Counted from the stretch's first letter, positions 15,579-24,454 are shown. The stretch is DNA of 31,606 nucleotides from Chloroflexi bacterium TSY (GCA_019217005.1 JAHBNG010000154.1:1-31606); one strand, 5' to 3'. Numbers and translations: made by a program. The notes: generated by a model not told the origin, from the sequence alone.

Positions 15579-16973
15579 TCACATTCCTTCAGAAGACCGG
15601 AGCTTGGGTCGTACAAATCGGCCGACGCTAGATTCTGCTGTAATTTGCCCTTCCTGAAAAACAACCGCTCCATTGACAATTGAGTGCGTCACTTTCCCTT
15701 GAACTCGACGACCCCGATAGAGTCTGTCGATCTCTCGAGCTTTGGTCATCCACCGTTTGCTATTCAATGTGACGGTTGGCTCTGGATCATAGAGAACCAG
15801 ATCAGCATCATGTCCAGCTTGAACGACGCCTTTGTTTGAAAATCCGAAAAGGTTGGCTGGCTGGCTACAGAGCAGTTGAATAGCCTGCTCCAGCGTAATC
15901 CGGCCCCTCAAAGCCTCTGTGATCACGCCGGGGACCAAGGCTTCAACACCTGGTGCGCCGATGGCACCCTGCCAGATGTCGGTGAGACCTCGTTCCTTTT
16001 CGGCAAGAGTAAAGGGACTGTGATCAGTTGTGATAGCCATCAGCGAGCCGTTCAGCAGACCATTCCATAAGGCGTCCTGATCTGCTTCAGTCCGCAAAGG
16101 TGGTTTGATCATGGCAAAGGGTCCATGCTGCTCCATATCTTTTTCAGTAAAGAAGAGATAGTGGGGGCAGGTCTCGCCCGTCATAGGTAACCCCATCGCT
16201 TGACCAGCCTGCAATTCCGTTAACGCGGCAGCGCATGAGACATGAGCAATATGAACACGTGCCTCCGTCGCCTGGCAAAGCGCAACAAGCTGGGCAACGC
16301 TCATTGCCTCCACAACGGGCGGGCGACTTTCGACGAAAGCCATGGGATCGACTCGTCCGGTCTTCTGGATGCGTTCGCCAAAGAGTTGGATCAAGCGTTC
16401 GTTTTCCGCGTGAAACGAAGTCAGCAGCCCCGTCTCTTTCACCAACTCCAACGCCTGATAGATGTCGGCCTCATTTTCGATACAGATCCCAAGAAATTCG
16501 TCTTCACGCCCCTTGGGGACTGCGTGGGTGAAGACTTTGAATCCGCAGGCACCCGCTTCGGCCATTCCCAAGATCTCGTCTCGGTCGAGAAGGCCCGGAG
16601 CCCCGTACAAACCAAAATTAATGTAGGCTTCAGAGAGCGCCAGTGCTTTGCGATCCTCCAAAATGTCGCGACGTGCACATCCTGGGATGCTAATCGGCAT
16701 TTCCAGCAGAGTTGTCACTCCACCAGCGGCGGCGGCCCTCGTTTCCGAAGCAAAGGTAGCTCGTTCTGGGTGTCCGGGCGCACGCACATGAAAGTGGATA
16801 TCGATGATGCCTGGCAAGACGAGCAGCCCATCGGCGTTAATCTCTTTGCGGGCTTCGGGCAATGCGCCTCTTTGAGCCACAATGGCAATCTTGTCATGTT
16901 CAAGGCCAACATCGGCGACTAGCGTTCCAGTTGCATTGACCACGGTTCCACCCTTAATGGCAATGTCTAACAC
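15579..16973 (-). CDS. Cyclic amidohydrolase, allantoinase / dihydroorotase-like
   Basis: 464 aa. The GTG start at 16973 is supported by AAGGAG 6 nt upstream. The amidohydrolase metal site is complete: DIHFHVRAPG (His60, His62), the bridging Lys146 in CGFKVFTH, His188 in TSFHAEN, His244 in HIAHVSC and Asp317 in ITTDHSPF. Order, spacing and the C-terminal beta-sandwich (RRVQGKVTHSIVNG) match allantoinase/dihydroorotase/hydantoinase enzymes that open cyclic ureides. The exact substrate cannot be set: no purine-catabolism or pyrimidine-synthesis genes are adjacent. As the last gene of the long minus-strand cluster, it would supply the ring-opening hydrolytic step. Confidence 0.88.
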   Translation of the reverse strand: MLDIAIKGGTVVNATGTLVADVGLEHDKIAIVAQRGALPEARKEINADGLLVLPGIIDIHFHVRAPGHPERATFASETRAAAAGGVTTLLEMPISIPGCARRDILEDRKALALSEAYINFGLYGAPGLLDRDEILGMAEAGACGFKVFTHAVPKGREDEFLGICIENEADIYQALELVKETGLLTSFHAENERLIQLFGERIQKTGRVDPMAFVESRPPVVEAMSVAQLVALCQATEARVHIAHVSCAAALTELQAGQAMGLPMTGETCPHYLFFTEKDMEQHGPFAMIKPPLRTEADQDALWNGLLNGSLMAITTDHSPFTLAEKERGLTDIWQGAIGAPGVEALVPGVITEALRGRITLEQAIQLLCSQPANLFGFSNKGVVQAGHDADLVLYDPEPTVTLNSKRWMTKAREIDRLYRGRRVQGKVTHSIVNGAVVFQEGQITAESSVGRFVRPKLRSSEGM

Positions 16974-17042
16974 AATATTCTCCTTAAATAGCCAGTATTT
17001 ATTGATGCGTTATGGAAGAAACCTCTTTTGTGCCTTTTTGCT

Positions 17043-17924
17043 CTATGTCCAGCTATAGGGATGAGGTTGAATCAGTTCCACAGTAAAATCCACACCGTCT
17101 TCCGGATAGACAAATGCCTCAAAGCCATCCTGAGCGTTGAGGATGGTCCGATTCCAGATTGGTACATTGATGGAGTTTAGATACTCGACATCCTCGGCAA
17201 TGGTGGTCGTCTGCAATGCAATATGCTCAAGCCGTTCGCCCTTGGTTTCCAAGAATTCCAGAACGCGCGATTCTGGCTTCCAATTTTGGACTACGTGCAT
17301 CCAGCAGCCGTTGCCAAAAATGACTCTCGCATCATATTGCATGCCGCTGCCCTGGTCGTCCCGAAAATCCTGCCAGGGCAAGCCAAAGAGTTTCTCGAAG
17401 CGTTGACAGGCCGCGTGCATATCTTTAACAACGATGCCGAAGTGCTGGAGCCGCGTGAGACCCATCTTATCACTGGGTGGCTGCCCAACTGCATTCTCTG
17501 GATAGCCCCAACTGTGAAGGTAAGGCTGAATCAATTCGACAGTAAAACCGATGGCATCCTCTGGATAGACAAAAGCCTCATACCCATCATTGGCATCAAA
17601 GATCGTATCTTCGAAGATCGGAACGCCAGCATCGCGCAATCGCTGCACATCGGCTTCGATATCGTCGGTCTCCAAAGCAATGTGCTCAAGACCCTCACCA
17701 TGCTGTTCCAAAAATTGATAGACACGCGCGTCCGGATCCCAATTCTGTACAACGTGAAGCCAACAATCGTTCCCCAGCAGAATGCGGGCGTCAAGCTGCT
17801 TTCCCTTTCCCTGATCGCTGCGAAAATCCTGTGCCTTTAGCCCAAAAATGCGTTCAAAGCGAGCACAAGTATCTTTCATGTCTTTCACAGCAAGGCCGAT
17901 ATGTTGGAGGCGAATGATGGTCAT
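17043..17924 (-). CDS. Tandem VOC (glyoxalase-fold) protein
   Basis: 293 aa made of two similar VOC modules. Module 1 starts RLQHIGLAVKDMKDTCARFE and module 2 RLQHFGIVVKDMHAACQRFE. Each has the metal-ligand set His (LQH), His (GLEHIALE and RLEHIALQ) and Glu (VELIQP). The two halves share nearly every motif, so they arose by internal duplication. The family includes methylmalonyl-CoA epimerase, 4-hydroxyphenylpyruvate dioxygenase-like and lactoylglutathione lyase enzymes; the sequence looks closest to the epimerase/HPPD branch. Both metal sites seem intact. It lies 69 bp before the amidohydrolase gene, in the same operon. Confidence 0.82.
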   Translation of the reverse strand: MTIIRLQHIGLAVKDMKDTCARFERIFGLKAQDFRSDQGKGKQLDARILLGNDCWLHVVQNWDPDARVYQFLEQHGEGLEHIALETDDIEADVQRLRDAGVPIFEDTIFDANDGYEAFVYPEDAIGFTVELIQPYLHSWGYPENAVGQPPSDKMGLTRLQHFGIVVKDMHAACQRFEKLFGLPWQDFRDDQGSGMQYDARVIFGNGCWMHVVQNWKPESRVLEFLETKGERLEHIALQTTTIAEDVEYLNSINVPIWNRTILNAQDGFEAFVYPEDGVDFTVELIQPHPYSWT

Positions 17925-18003
17925 TGATTCTTTATTCCTATATGTTTCACCATTTGAGAGAAATCAATGCTTTTCCCATAAATAATTCTTGCCAGATGAG
18001 ACT

Positions 18004-18102
18004 CTACCGGAAAAGATTGATCACGACAGAAATGATTAGGATGAATATGCCAAACAATAATGCATAAGAAGACGTATTTTCCTTTTTCAAACCGTTATTC
18101 AA
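18004..18102 (-). CDS. Possible 32-aa single-pass membrane peptide
   Basis: A short minus-strand frame starts with TTG at 18102, overlapping the TGA of the SDR gene, and stops at 18006-18004. It reads NNGLKKENTSSYALL, then FGIFILIISVVINLFR: basic N-terminus and one clean transmembrane helix. The overlap with the upstream stop suggests translational coupling. No family is known to me. Its size and TTG start make it uncertain. Confidence 0.4.
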   Translation of the reverse strand: MNNGLKKENTSSYALLFGIFILIISVVINLFR

Positions 18103-18731
18103 TTCTTACGATCCATCTGCCGCGCTCGAAAATCATCCACATAAAGAGTCACCTTTTCCGACGCAAATTCAAAATCATACCCTTCCACGGCAATCGTATC
18201 GGCCAGCGGTCCCGCGTCAAACCGTAGCCCTGTGTATTGGATCGGTGGCTGAAGAGCCAGCCAGGCAAAAGCAGGTGCAAGCGCTACTGGATCAGCCCAT
18301 TCGACCGATTGCTCTTGGATCATTTCAGCCGCCTCCTCACGAGAGATGGAAGTTGGTTTGATTCGCTTCCCAGGACCCATCGTGTTGACCCCGATATTGT
18401 ACGGTGCAGCCTCCAGCGCCAGCGCCTTCGTGAAGCCCTCCAGCCCGTGCTTGGCCGTGCAATATGCAACTTCATCCACAAAACCGCGCACGCTGGCATC
18501 ACTGGCAATCGCTACACAATGCCCCCCGCCCTGCTTCACCATCTGCGGCCAAACTGCTTTGACCCCATTGTAAACGCCCGTCAGGTTGATGTCGATGATG
18601 GCGCGCCACAGGGCGGGTGTGGTCTCAGAAAATGAAACCAAGGGCATAATGGCGGCGTTGTTAATCATCAAGTCGAGCTGCCCCCACTGCTGCACCGTCT
18701 CGTCCACAGCACCCTGCATCTGGTCAAAGTT

Positions 18732-19767
18732 GGCTCATATATGAAAGTAGGTGAAAAGTATGTAAAATAGGGAAAGAGGTCAATGAGAAAAAAGAAAAGA
18801 GAAAAAGAGCCATGAAAATGCGATATCCGATCCAAGAACTGATGAGCGAAGAAGGCTGTTATGAGAGATTGTTAGAGATCTTGCATCCAGAAGGGATGCA
18901 ATGTCCAGATGGACATAGATTGCCAGAAGGGCAAGCGCCTCACAGTCGAGAGCGAGCCCCGGGGAATAAGTACAGATGCCGAGAATGCGGCAAAGTATAC
19001 GATGCCTTTACGAATACAGTCTGGTCTGGAACGCATTACAATTGTGTGACGATAGTCTTAGTGATGCGAGGCATCATTCAAGGGACACCAACGCTGCATC
19101 TATCAGAGGAACTGTCTCTGAACTATAGTACGTTGTTGGAGCGTCGCCATCGGATCCAGAATACGGCGTTGCTCCAAGCCGCAGCCGCTTCCCCCTTTTT
19201 CGCGATTCTGTAGCTGAAGCCGATGAACTGTACCAGAATGCAGGAGAGAAAGGCGATTACCATCCCGATCCAGATGACCCGCCCAGACCTCGAGCCAACA
19301 AGCGCCGTGGACGAGGGACGATGGAGAACGACCGACCACCGATTCTGGGCGTTGTGGGACGAACCTCTGGCCAAGTCCAGTTCACGGTCTGTGACAACAC
19401 ACAACAAGCAACCATTGTTCCTTTAGTTGTTGCTTGCTCTCTCCCTGGCACCACTCTCTATACCGACGAGTGCAACGCCTACAATCCCATTGCGGAGACT
19501 GGTCGCTCTCATGCCACTGTTTGTCACTCCCGGTACGAATGGGCTCGCGATGATGATGGCGACGGCATTCGGGAAGTTCACTGCAACACCATGGAAGGCA
19601 TTTGGACTGGTCTACGCAATTTTCTGCGTCCCTTTCGGGGTGTTCATAAACGTTATCTTGCCCAATATGTTGCCATCTTTGAATGGACTCACAATCTCAA
19701 ATTCGTCAATGACTCCTTTCTTCGCTCTCTCATTGACTCCCATTTCACCTATTTTCATTCATGAGCC
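18732..19767 (+). mobile_element. IS1595-family insertion sequence (1036 bp)
   Basis: Ends GGCTCATATATGAAAGTAGG (left) and, on the other strand, GGCTCATGAATGAAAATAGG (right) form imperfect terminal repeats. An exact 8-bp duplication TCAAAGTT flanks the element (18724-18731 and 19768-19775). GGCTC ends, 8-bp duplication, 1-kb size and a zinc-ribbon DDE transposase all match IS1595. Inserted in the SDR gene. Confidence 0.92.
18812..19764 (+). pseudogene. IS1595-family transposase, single frameshift
   Basis: The N-terminal zinc-ribbon part (MQCPDGHRL and YRCRECGKVYDAFTNTVW, with paired cysteines) runs in one frame to ~19190. The ISXO2-like DDE domain continues in the next frame: VAEADELYQNAGEKGDY (first Asp), GTTLYTDECNAY (second Asp), CNTMEGIWTGLRNFLRPFRG (Glu) and HKRYLAQYVAIFEW. 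The break lies in a CCCCCTTTTT run (19191-19200). One extra base would give 954 bp, 317 residues. So the copy is either recently inactivated or mis-assembled at the homopolymer. Confidence 0.85.
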
Positions 19768-19967
19768 TCAAAGTTACTCACATCGGCAATGATGGTCAGC
19801 ACATTGTTGCCGTCTGACTGAATCTCATCTTGGGTTTGGCCGAGCTCCGTTTCGTCGATATCCGTCATGCAAAGATGGGCCCCCATTTGGACGAGGCCAC
19901 GGGCAATGCCAGCCCCTAATCCACGACCCGCCCCCGTGATGAACACCACTTTGTTCGCCAGTAATTG

Positions 19968-20121
19968 GGGGTGGTTCAGAATTAGGTTTACACTTTTGAT
20001 ACATAGACAAAAATCTATATGAGGTCATTTTCTGCCTGAGCATGGCTCAAATTAGAAAATATAAACATCTTTTCTCTTTGCAAAAATGTAAACCTAATTG
20101 TCCGCCTAAAATGAACCACCC
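19968..20121. mobile_element. 154-bp miniature element in the SDR gene
   Basis: Terminal repeats GGGTGGTTCA (19969-19978) and TGAACCACCC (20112-20121), inner inverted repeat AATTAGGTTTACA (19980-19992) with its complement (20087-20099), and a 9-bp target duplication CAGTAATTG (19959-19967 and 20122-20130). One extra G at the left end (19968) is unexplained. Non-coding. The 9-bp duplication and GG ends would suit an IS1-like parent, which is a guess. Confidence 0.8.
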
Positions 20122-20147
20122 CAGTAATTGATCGGTCAACAAGGATT

Positions 20148-21023
20148 TCATCTTAAATGCAGGAGATCTCCTATATTCGCACCTGATGTTGCAACAGGCG
20201 CAATCATGCCCTGTTTGCTTGTCATGATGATGGCAATCCCTGGTCCATAGCCACTGCGAAAACTGCCACCCTGACAGACAACACCAATGACAACCGAGCC
20301 CCGCAAATAGCCATGCCCATAGCGGCTATCCCAATCAGTCACCGCCACAATGTTGCCAAAGCGCAAATCGTCCAGACCATGCTCAGCCAACATCTGCGGA
20401 TCCGATGTTTGCAGGTTGAGCGCACCCGACTCGCTGCCCAGCCCGGCACCAGCGCCAGCCAAAACGTTCGGTGCAATTCCCCTGACCGGAACCACCAACT
20501 TGCCCTCACTACTGACATCTGGATTGAGTGCATCTAGCAATTCAGGCGAGCAACTCTTGAAATCCACATCAGGGAAATCATCCAGCTTCATGCCGATGCC
20601 GTAAGCCTGTATTTGCACTTTATCGCCCGGGGCCATCTTTTCCAGCGAATGGGGCGCAAAATCGCAGATCACATGTTCAGCAAACCGTCCACTCTTTCCA
20701 ATGACAACGCCCGTTTCGCCAGCCGCCATTCCGGTCATGACGCGGGCGCGATTCCCCAAACAAGCATAGACACCCAACGCGGCATTGGCGCTGGCGTCGC
20801 TATTCTTGATGGAAACACCGGGTTGAATCAGTTCACCAGCCCAGCCCGTGGCCCGATCCCCAATGCCGACATTGTAGACGATGCCTCCAAATGTGGGCAC
20901 CAGCATCGGTTCACCATCAGCAGAAACGATGTAGGGGCTGGCGGGTAAGCCGGGAATGGACGGATTAGCTATTTCGCCCAGGACAGATACTTTGACGAGT
21001 GATGAAACATTTGTGTCTAGCAT
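20148..21023 (-). CDS. DUF4438 family protein (second of a tandem pair)
   Basis: 291 aa. Motifs shared with its neighbour at 21030-21899: PTFGGIVYNVGIGDRATGW, LGVYACLGNRARVMTGMAAG, GVVIGKSG, YGIGMKLDDFPDV, HGLDDLRFGNIVAVTDWDSR and YGHGYLRGSVVIGVVCQGG. These define the DUF4438 family (one known structure, no assigned reaction). Conserved His, Asp and Glu suggest an enzyme, but none can be named as catalytic. The stop TGA overlaps the SDR start as ATGA, and the partner gene ends 6 bp upstream, so all three are translationally linked. The two copies diverge widely, suggesting a hetero-oligomer or two related substrates. Confidence 0.83.
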   Translation of the reverse strand: MLDTNVSSLVKVSVLGEIANPSIPGLPASPYIVSADGEPMLVPTFGGIVYNVGIGDRATGWAGELIQPGVSIKNSDASANAALGVYACLGNRARVMTGMAAGETGVVIGKSGRFAEHVICDFAPHSLEKMAPGDKVQIQAYGIGMKLDDFPDVDFKSCSPELLDALNPDVSSEGKLVVPVRGIAPNVLAGAGAGLGSESGALNLQTSDPQMLAEHGLDDLRFGNIVAVTDWDSRYGHGYLRGSVVIGVVCQGGSFRSGYGPGIAIIMTSKQGMIAPVATSGANIGDLLHLR

Positions 21024-21029
21024 TGATGG

Positions 21030-21899
21030 TTACTTTCTAATTCCCAGGTAGTTCACAATATTGGCATCCGCATCAATCACCGGCTCAATCTCACCATCCG
21101 AACAGACGAGCAGATCCTGACAACCAGGACCGTGCCCTGTCATGACCGAGTCGCCGTGCATGATGATCCCAATACTGACGCCACCGGGTTTGAAGCCACG
21201 ACCATAGCGGTGGTCCGTATCCATGACCGCTACCAGATCCCCGAGGCGTAGATTGTCGATGCCATGTTCAGCCAGAGCCGCCCGATCGCCCGTCATCAGA
21301 TCCTGGTCCACAAATTCTGGCGTCAATTCGGCACCACTGCCCATGATATGGGCTGGAATCTGGGCCACAACCGGCACTTGTAGCTTGCCTGCTGCTGATT
21401 TGCGCAATTCCCAATTTTGGATCAGGTTTGGCCCTGCTTTTTTCACCAGAACACCAGGAAAGTCGAGCAACTTCATACCGCGTCCGTGGGTCTTGAGCAG
21501 GCTCTTGTCATCGATAGCAAGCTGTTCGAGCACATCTGGTTCGAAATCGACGAGCAGCCGCGCGTGTTCACCTGTCACAACACCTTTTGCTCCCGCTGCC
21601 AATCCACTCATCACCACAGCCTCGTTGCCCACACACGTCAAATAGTGCATGGCATGATCCACATCGTAGTCAGGATGAGCGATGCTGGCTCCCGGCTCGA
21701 CATGATCACCAGTCCAGCCATAAGCAGGATCGCCAACACGTGCGTTATAGACAATGCCCGCCATGCCGATGAGGACGGTTCCGATCCCTTCCGTGTCGGG
21801 ACGATAGGGTGAACGCTGAAGCGTCGGCGGACTGATAAAACCCGTTACGGCCATTATGATCAGGTCATCGATATTGGTTTGCATATGCGTTGATGTCAT
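21030..21899 (-). CDS. DUF4438 family protein (first of a tandem pair)
   Basis: 289 aa. It carries the same landmarks as the next gene: GMAGIVYNARVGDPAYGWTG, MHYLTCVGNEAVVMSGLAAG, GVVTGEHA, HGRGMKLLDFPGV, HGIDNLRLGDLVAVMDTDHR and YGRGFKPGGVSIGIIMHGDS. The function of the family is unknown; neighbours here (cyclic amidohydrolase, SDR, VOC, peptide-type ABC permeases) point to a catabolic role, by inference. The start ATG 21899 follows a short CAGGA. It begins 21 bp after the stop of the AAA ATPase gene. Confidence 0.83.
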   Translation of the reverse strand: MTSTHMQTNIDDLIIMAVTGFISPPTLQRSPYRPDTEGIGTVLIGMAGIVYNARVGDPAYGWTGDHVEPGASIAHPDYDVDHAMHYLTCVGNEAVVMSGLAAGAKGVVTGEHARLLVDFEPDVLEQLAIDDKSLLKTHGRGMKLLDFPGVLVKKAGPNLIQNWELRKSAAGKLQVPVVAQIPAHIMGSGAELTPEFVDQDLMTGDRAALAEHGIDNLRLGDLVAVMDTDHRYGRGFKPGGVSIGIIMHGDSVMTGHGPGCQDLLVCSDGEIEPVIDADANIVNYLGIRK

Positions 21900-21920
21900 A
21901 AGTCCTGATTATTGGAACAA

Positions 21921-23474
21921 TCAAGCGCGAATTACTGTCACAATCCGTCCGGCTGACGTCGCGGCGGTTTCAGTAGTCGTACGCTCGCTGATGTCTGGTA
22001 GGTCACTGCGCTGGTCAAAGATAACAAGCCATCCAGTTTCTAACCCAAGGCCACTCATATAATCATCTAGTTGTTGAAGTCCTTTCTGGAGCGGATCGAC
22101 TTTCCCATCGCGCCAGACCTTGAGCTCGATTGCCAGCCGCGTTGTGCGATAGCGTAGATGAAGGTCCATGCGGTCACTGCCGATAGCATATTCGCGGTCG
22201 ATGATGCCGCCACCGTTGACCACGCGATCCAGAAAGGCCATCATGACCAAATGGGGCGCGATTTCGTGATAATGAGCTGTTCTCAGAAGCGGTTGACCAT
22301 GTTGCCGCCAGAACGCGAGAAATGCCTCCAACAACTTGTCTGTATCTAACGTTCCATCTTCCCGACGCCAAATTGGCTGAATGGGCGGTAATGAATCTTG
22401 CGCAGTGCTAGCAAGCGAGCGCGGGATAATCTCGCGGTAGATGGGATTGGCAATTTCCAGGCTACCACCATTGCGCCGCCGAACCGCTCCCAGATCTATC
22501 ACATAGTCACGATCGTCCTGAGGAATATCACTCAGCAATCCGCCAGCCAAAATGGGTTCAATCACCCGACGGACACGGAGCTGACGTAACTTGTCTGTGA
22601 GTTGATCTAGATGAGTTTGACGGCGCGCAATCAAGAGTTCTTTGGCGGTCTCAATGTGGATTGCCTCAATCGGTTGTGTCAGATCAGTGACCAATTCTTC
22701 CACGACCACCTTTGCCAGCGCATTGACCAACCACGGCTGGCCTTGCGTCAGTTCAAAGACGAGATTCAGTGCATCGGACGTAAATTCTTGACAGGTTTCA
22801 GTGGTATGCTGTTCCAAAAGCGAATGGACTTCCTGGGCAGTGAAGTTGCGCAGCGTGATCGAGCGAACAGCGATGTTAAAAGGGCTGGACGTTGTCAACC
22901 GTTCACTGCCCCCTGAAGCAACTTTGTAATCGCGCACGTCACGCAGTCCGATCAAGGCAAGAGATGCGGGAAATGCTGTCGGACGGCGGCGATAGCCATC
23001 ACGAAGTTGACGCAACACAGAGATCAGTACATCATCCTGTAGAGCGTCGATCTCGTCCAGAAAGATGACAAGTGGTCTAGGCGCCGCGCGTGACCATTCC
23101 TCCAAAGCGCTACCAATTCGTTGACCCGCAGGTGTGTCTGACCAGACTGGTGGTCGAAGCTCAGGCGACAAGTAAAAGTCAGCATCGGCGCGCCAGCTAT
23201 CCAAAATTGCCTTCTCTGCAGGCTCGATATTATTAGGGAATCCGGCGCCAACCTCCATCGAAACCAAAAGCGCAACGTAGTTGCCCGATGCGGTCAAGGC
23301 TTGTGCAAGCTCAATCATGGCTGTCGTCTTACCGGTTTGCCGTGGCGCATGGACCACAAAATAGGCCTCTTGCTGGATTAGGCGAGGAATATTCTCATCC
23401 GCCAACCGCGCGGCAGCGGGCAGCATATAGTGTTTTTCCGGTCTACACGGACCGGCAGTGTTAAAAAAGCGCAT
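21921..23474 (-). CDS. AAA-like ATPase fused to a PD-(D/E)XK nuclease-like domain
   Basis: 517 aa. The P-loop is APRQTGKTT (43-51) and the Walker B LVIFLDEID (135-143). Sensor-like (SLALIGLRDVRDY) and winged-helix regions follow. The C-terminal ~90 residues hold SDRMDLHLRYRTTRLAIELK: Asp437, then Glu450-x-Lys452, the PD-(D/E)XK layout. The start FFNTAGPCRPEKHYMLP matches a family of AAA-like ATP-binding proteins (AAA_35-like), frequent in multiples in Chloroflexota and cyanobacteria and of unknown role. A perfect TATAAT (23481-23486) ends six bases before the ATG, so it may have its own leaderless transcript. It sits within the transport/catabolic cluster without an obvious functional link and may be a later arrival. 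Confidence 0.82.
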   Translation of the reverse strand: MRFFNTAGPCRPEKHYMLPAAARLADENIPRLIQQEAYFVVHAPRQTGKTTAMIELAQALTASGNYVALLVSMEVGAGFPNNIEPAEKAILDSWRADADFYLSPELRPPVWSDTPAGQRIGSALEEWSRAAPRPLVIFLDEIDALQDDVLISVLRQLRDGYRRRPTAFPASLALIGLRDVRDYKVASGGSERLTTSSPFNIAVRSITLRNFTAQEVHSLLEQHTTETCQEFTSDALNLVFELTQGQPWLVNALAKVVVEELVTDLTQPIEAIHIETAKELLIARRQTHLDQLTDKLRQLRVRRVIEPILAGGLLSDIPQDDRDYVIDLGAVRRRNGGSLEIANPIYREIIPRSLASTAQDSLPPIQPIWRREDGTLDTDKLLEAFLAFWRQHGQPLLRTAHYHEIAPHLVMMAFLDRVVNGGGIIDREYAIGSDRMDLHLRYRTTRLAIELKVWRDGKVDPLQKGLQQLDDYMSGLGLETGWLVIFDQRSDLPDISERTTTETAATSAGRIVTVIRA

Positions 23475-23480
23475 GGGCCA

Positions 23481-23486
23481 ATTATA
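23481..23486 (-). promoter_or_regulatory. -10 box six bases before the AAA ATPase start
   Basis: On the minus strand TATAAT is followed by TGGCCC and then the ATG. With a normal start about seven bases after the -10, the transcript would begin at the start codon. The -35 is weak. Same geometry as the LuxR gene at 9637. Confidence 0.5.
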
Positions 23487-23506
23487 CCGAATTCTAACCT
23501 GCGATG

Positions 23507-24454
23507 CTACTCCCGTCCCCGTAACCGCGGATCAAGAAAATCACGCATCCAGTCACCCAGAATATTCAGAGACAACACCGTTATCATAATGGCCACACCC
23601 GGCAAGACGGCCAACCACCAAAACCCACCCATAATCTGATCGCGACTCTCAGCCAGCATGGCCCCCCAAGTTGGCACATCGGGCGGGACACCCAAACCCA
23701 AAAAAGACAGTGATGCTTCGGCCAGGATCACACTAGCCACATTAAACGATGCAATGACAATCAACGGGGCCAAAATATTGGGCAGAATCGTGCGCCACAG
23801 GATACGCCTGTTGCGCACTCCGATGGAGTGGGCTGCTTCTACATACTCCTTTTCACGTTGGGCGATGGTTTCTCCTCGGGCGATACGTGCATAGGTCACC
23901 CATTGACCAATACCCAGCACAAGAATCAGGTTGAGTATTCCCGAACCAAGAACGACCAGCACCATAATCGCCAGCAGGATAAAAGGAAATGCCAGTTGAA
24001 TATCAGCTAACCGCATGATCACATCATCAGTTCTTCCCCCAACATAACCAGCAACAACACCGAGAGCTATCCCCATAAAGCCACCCAGAATTACGGCAAT
24101 CAGCCCAACAAGAATCGAGACCCTGGCCCCATAGATCAGACGAGAAAGAACATCCCGCCCCAAACCATCGCTGCCTAACCAATATTCTGACGTTCCATCT
24201 TCGTTGAAGGTTAGAGGTGGCTGCAAACGTCGAATCAAGTTCTGCCGGTTCGGGTCTTCTGGCGCCAACGTTTCACTAAAGAGCGCAATCAAAATGACGA
24301 GAAGCAAAAACAAAATGGCTAGGACAGGCCACTTTGCGCGAGCCAAGCTGGCACTGGCTCGTCGCCAGAAGGAAGGCTGTAATCGAACTTCGGTGACCGT
24401 CTCTTGTGGATTAGAGCCCACCATCGAACGAACAATATTGGCTTGCTCACTCAT
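23507..24454 (-). CDS. Peptide/nickel-type ABC transporter permease, DppC-like
   Basis: 315 aa. An N-terminal extension (SFWRRASASLARAKWPVLAI) precedes the first membrane helix and the OppC_N-type EDPNRQNLIRRLQPP loop. The inner-membrane permease domain has the EAA motif EYVEAAHSIGVRNRRILWRT, ending ILPNILAP, which docks the ATPase. C-terminal FLDPRLRG is typical of DppC/OppC. Its ATG overlaps the end of the DppB-like gene by 8 bp. With the solute-binding lipoprotein upstream it would import a small peptide or similar solute; no ATPase subunits (DppD/DppF) occur in the window. Confidence 0.93.
   Translation of the reverse strand: MSEQANIVRSMVGSNPQETVTEVRLQPSFWRRASASLARAKWPVLAILFLLLVILIALFSETLAPEDPNRQNLIRRLQPPLTFNEDGTSEYWLGSDGLGRDVLSRLIYGARVSILVGLIAVILGGFMGIALGVVAGYVGGRTDDVIMRLADIQLAFPFILLAIMVLVVLGSGILNLILVLGIGQWVTYARIARGETIAQREKEYVEAAHSIGVRNRRILWRTILPNILAPLIVIASFNVASVILAEASLSFLGLGVPPDVPTWGAMLAESRDQIMGGFWWLAVLPGVAIMITVLSLNILGDWMRDFLDPRLRGRE

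Larger units (their letters stand above)
18099..20151 (-). pseudogene. SDR-family dehydrogenase, interrupted by an IS1595 element and a 154-bp MITE
   Basis: The ATG at 20151 overlaps the stop of the upstream DUF4438 gene (ATGA). The protein starts MKSLLTDQ, is cut at 20130 by a 154-bp element, continues LLANKVVFITGAGRGLGAGI (cofactor motif TGxxxGxG), is cut again after ADVSNF at 19768 by a 1036-bp IS, and resumes DQMQGAVDETVQQW, LMINNAA, catalytic YCTAK. Removing 163 bp and 1044 bp leaves 846 bp, an open frame for 281 residues, normal for classical short-chain NAD(P)H oxidoreductases. Neither piece alone is active: one has only the nucleotide-binding start, the other lacks it. Its place in the cluster suggests oxidation or reduction of a pathway intermediate. 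Confidence 0.87.
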
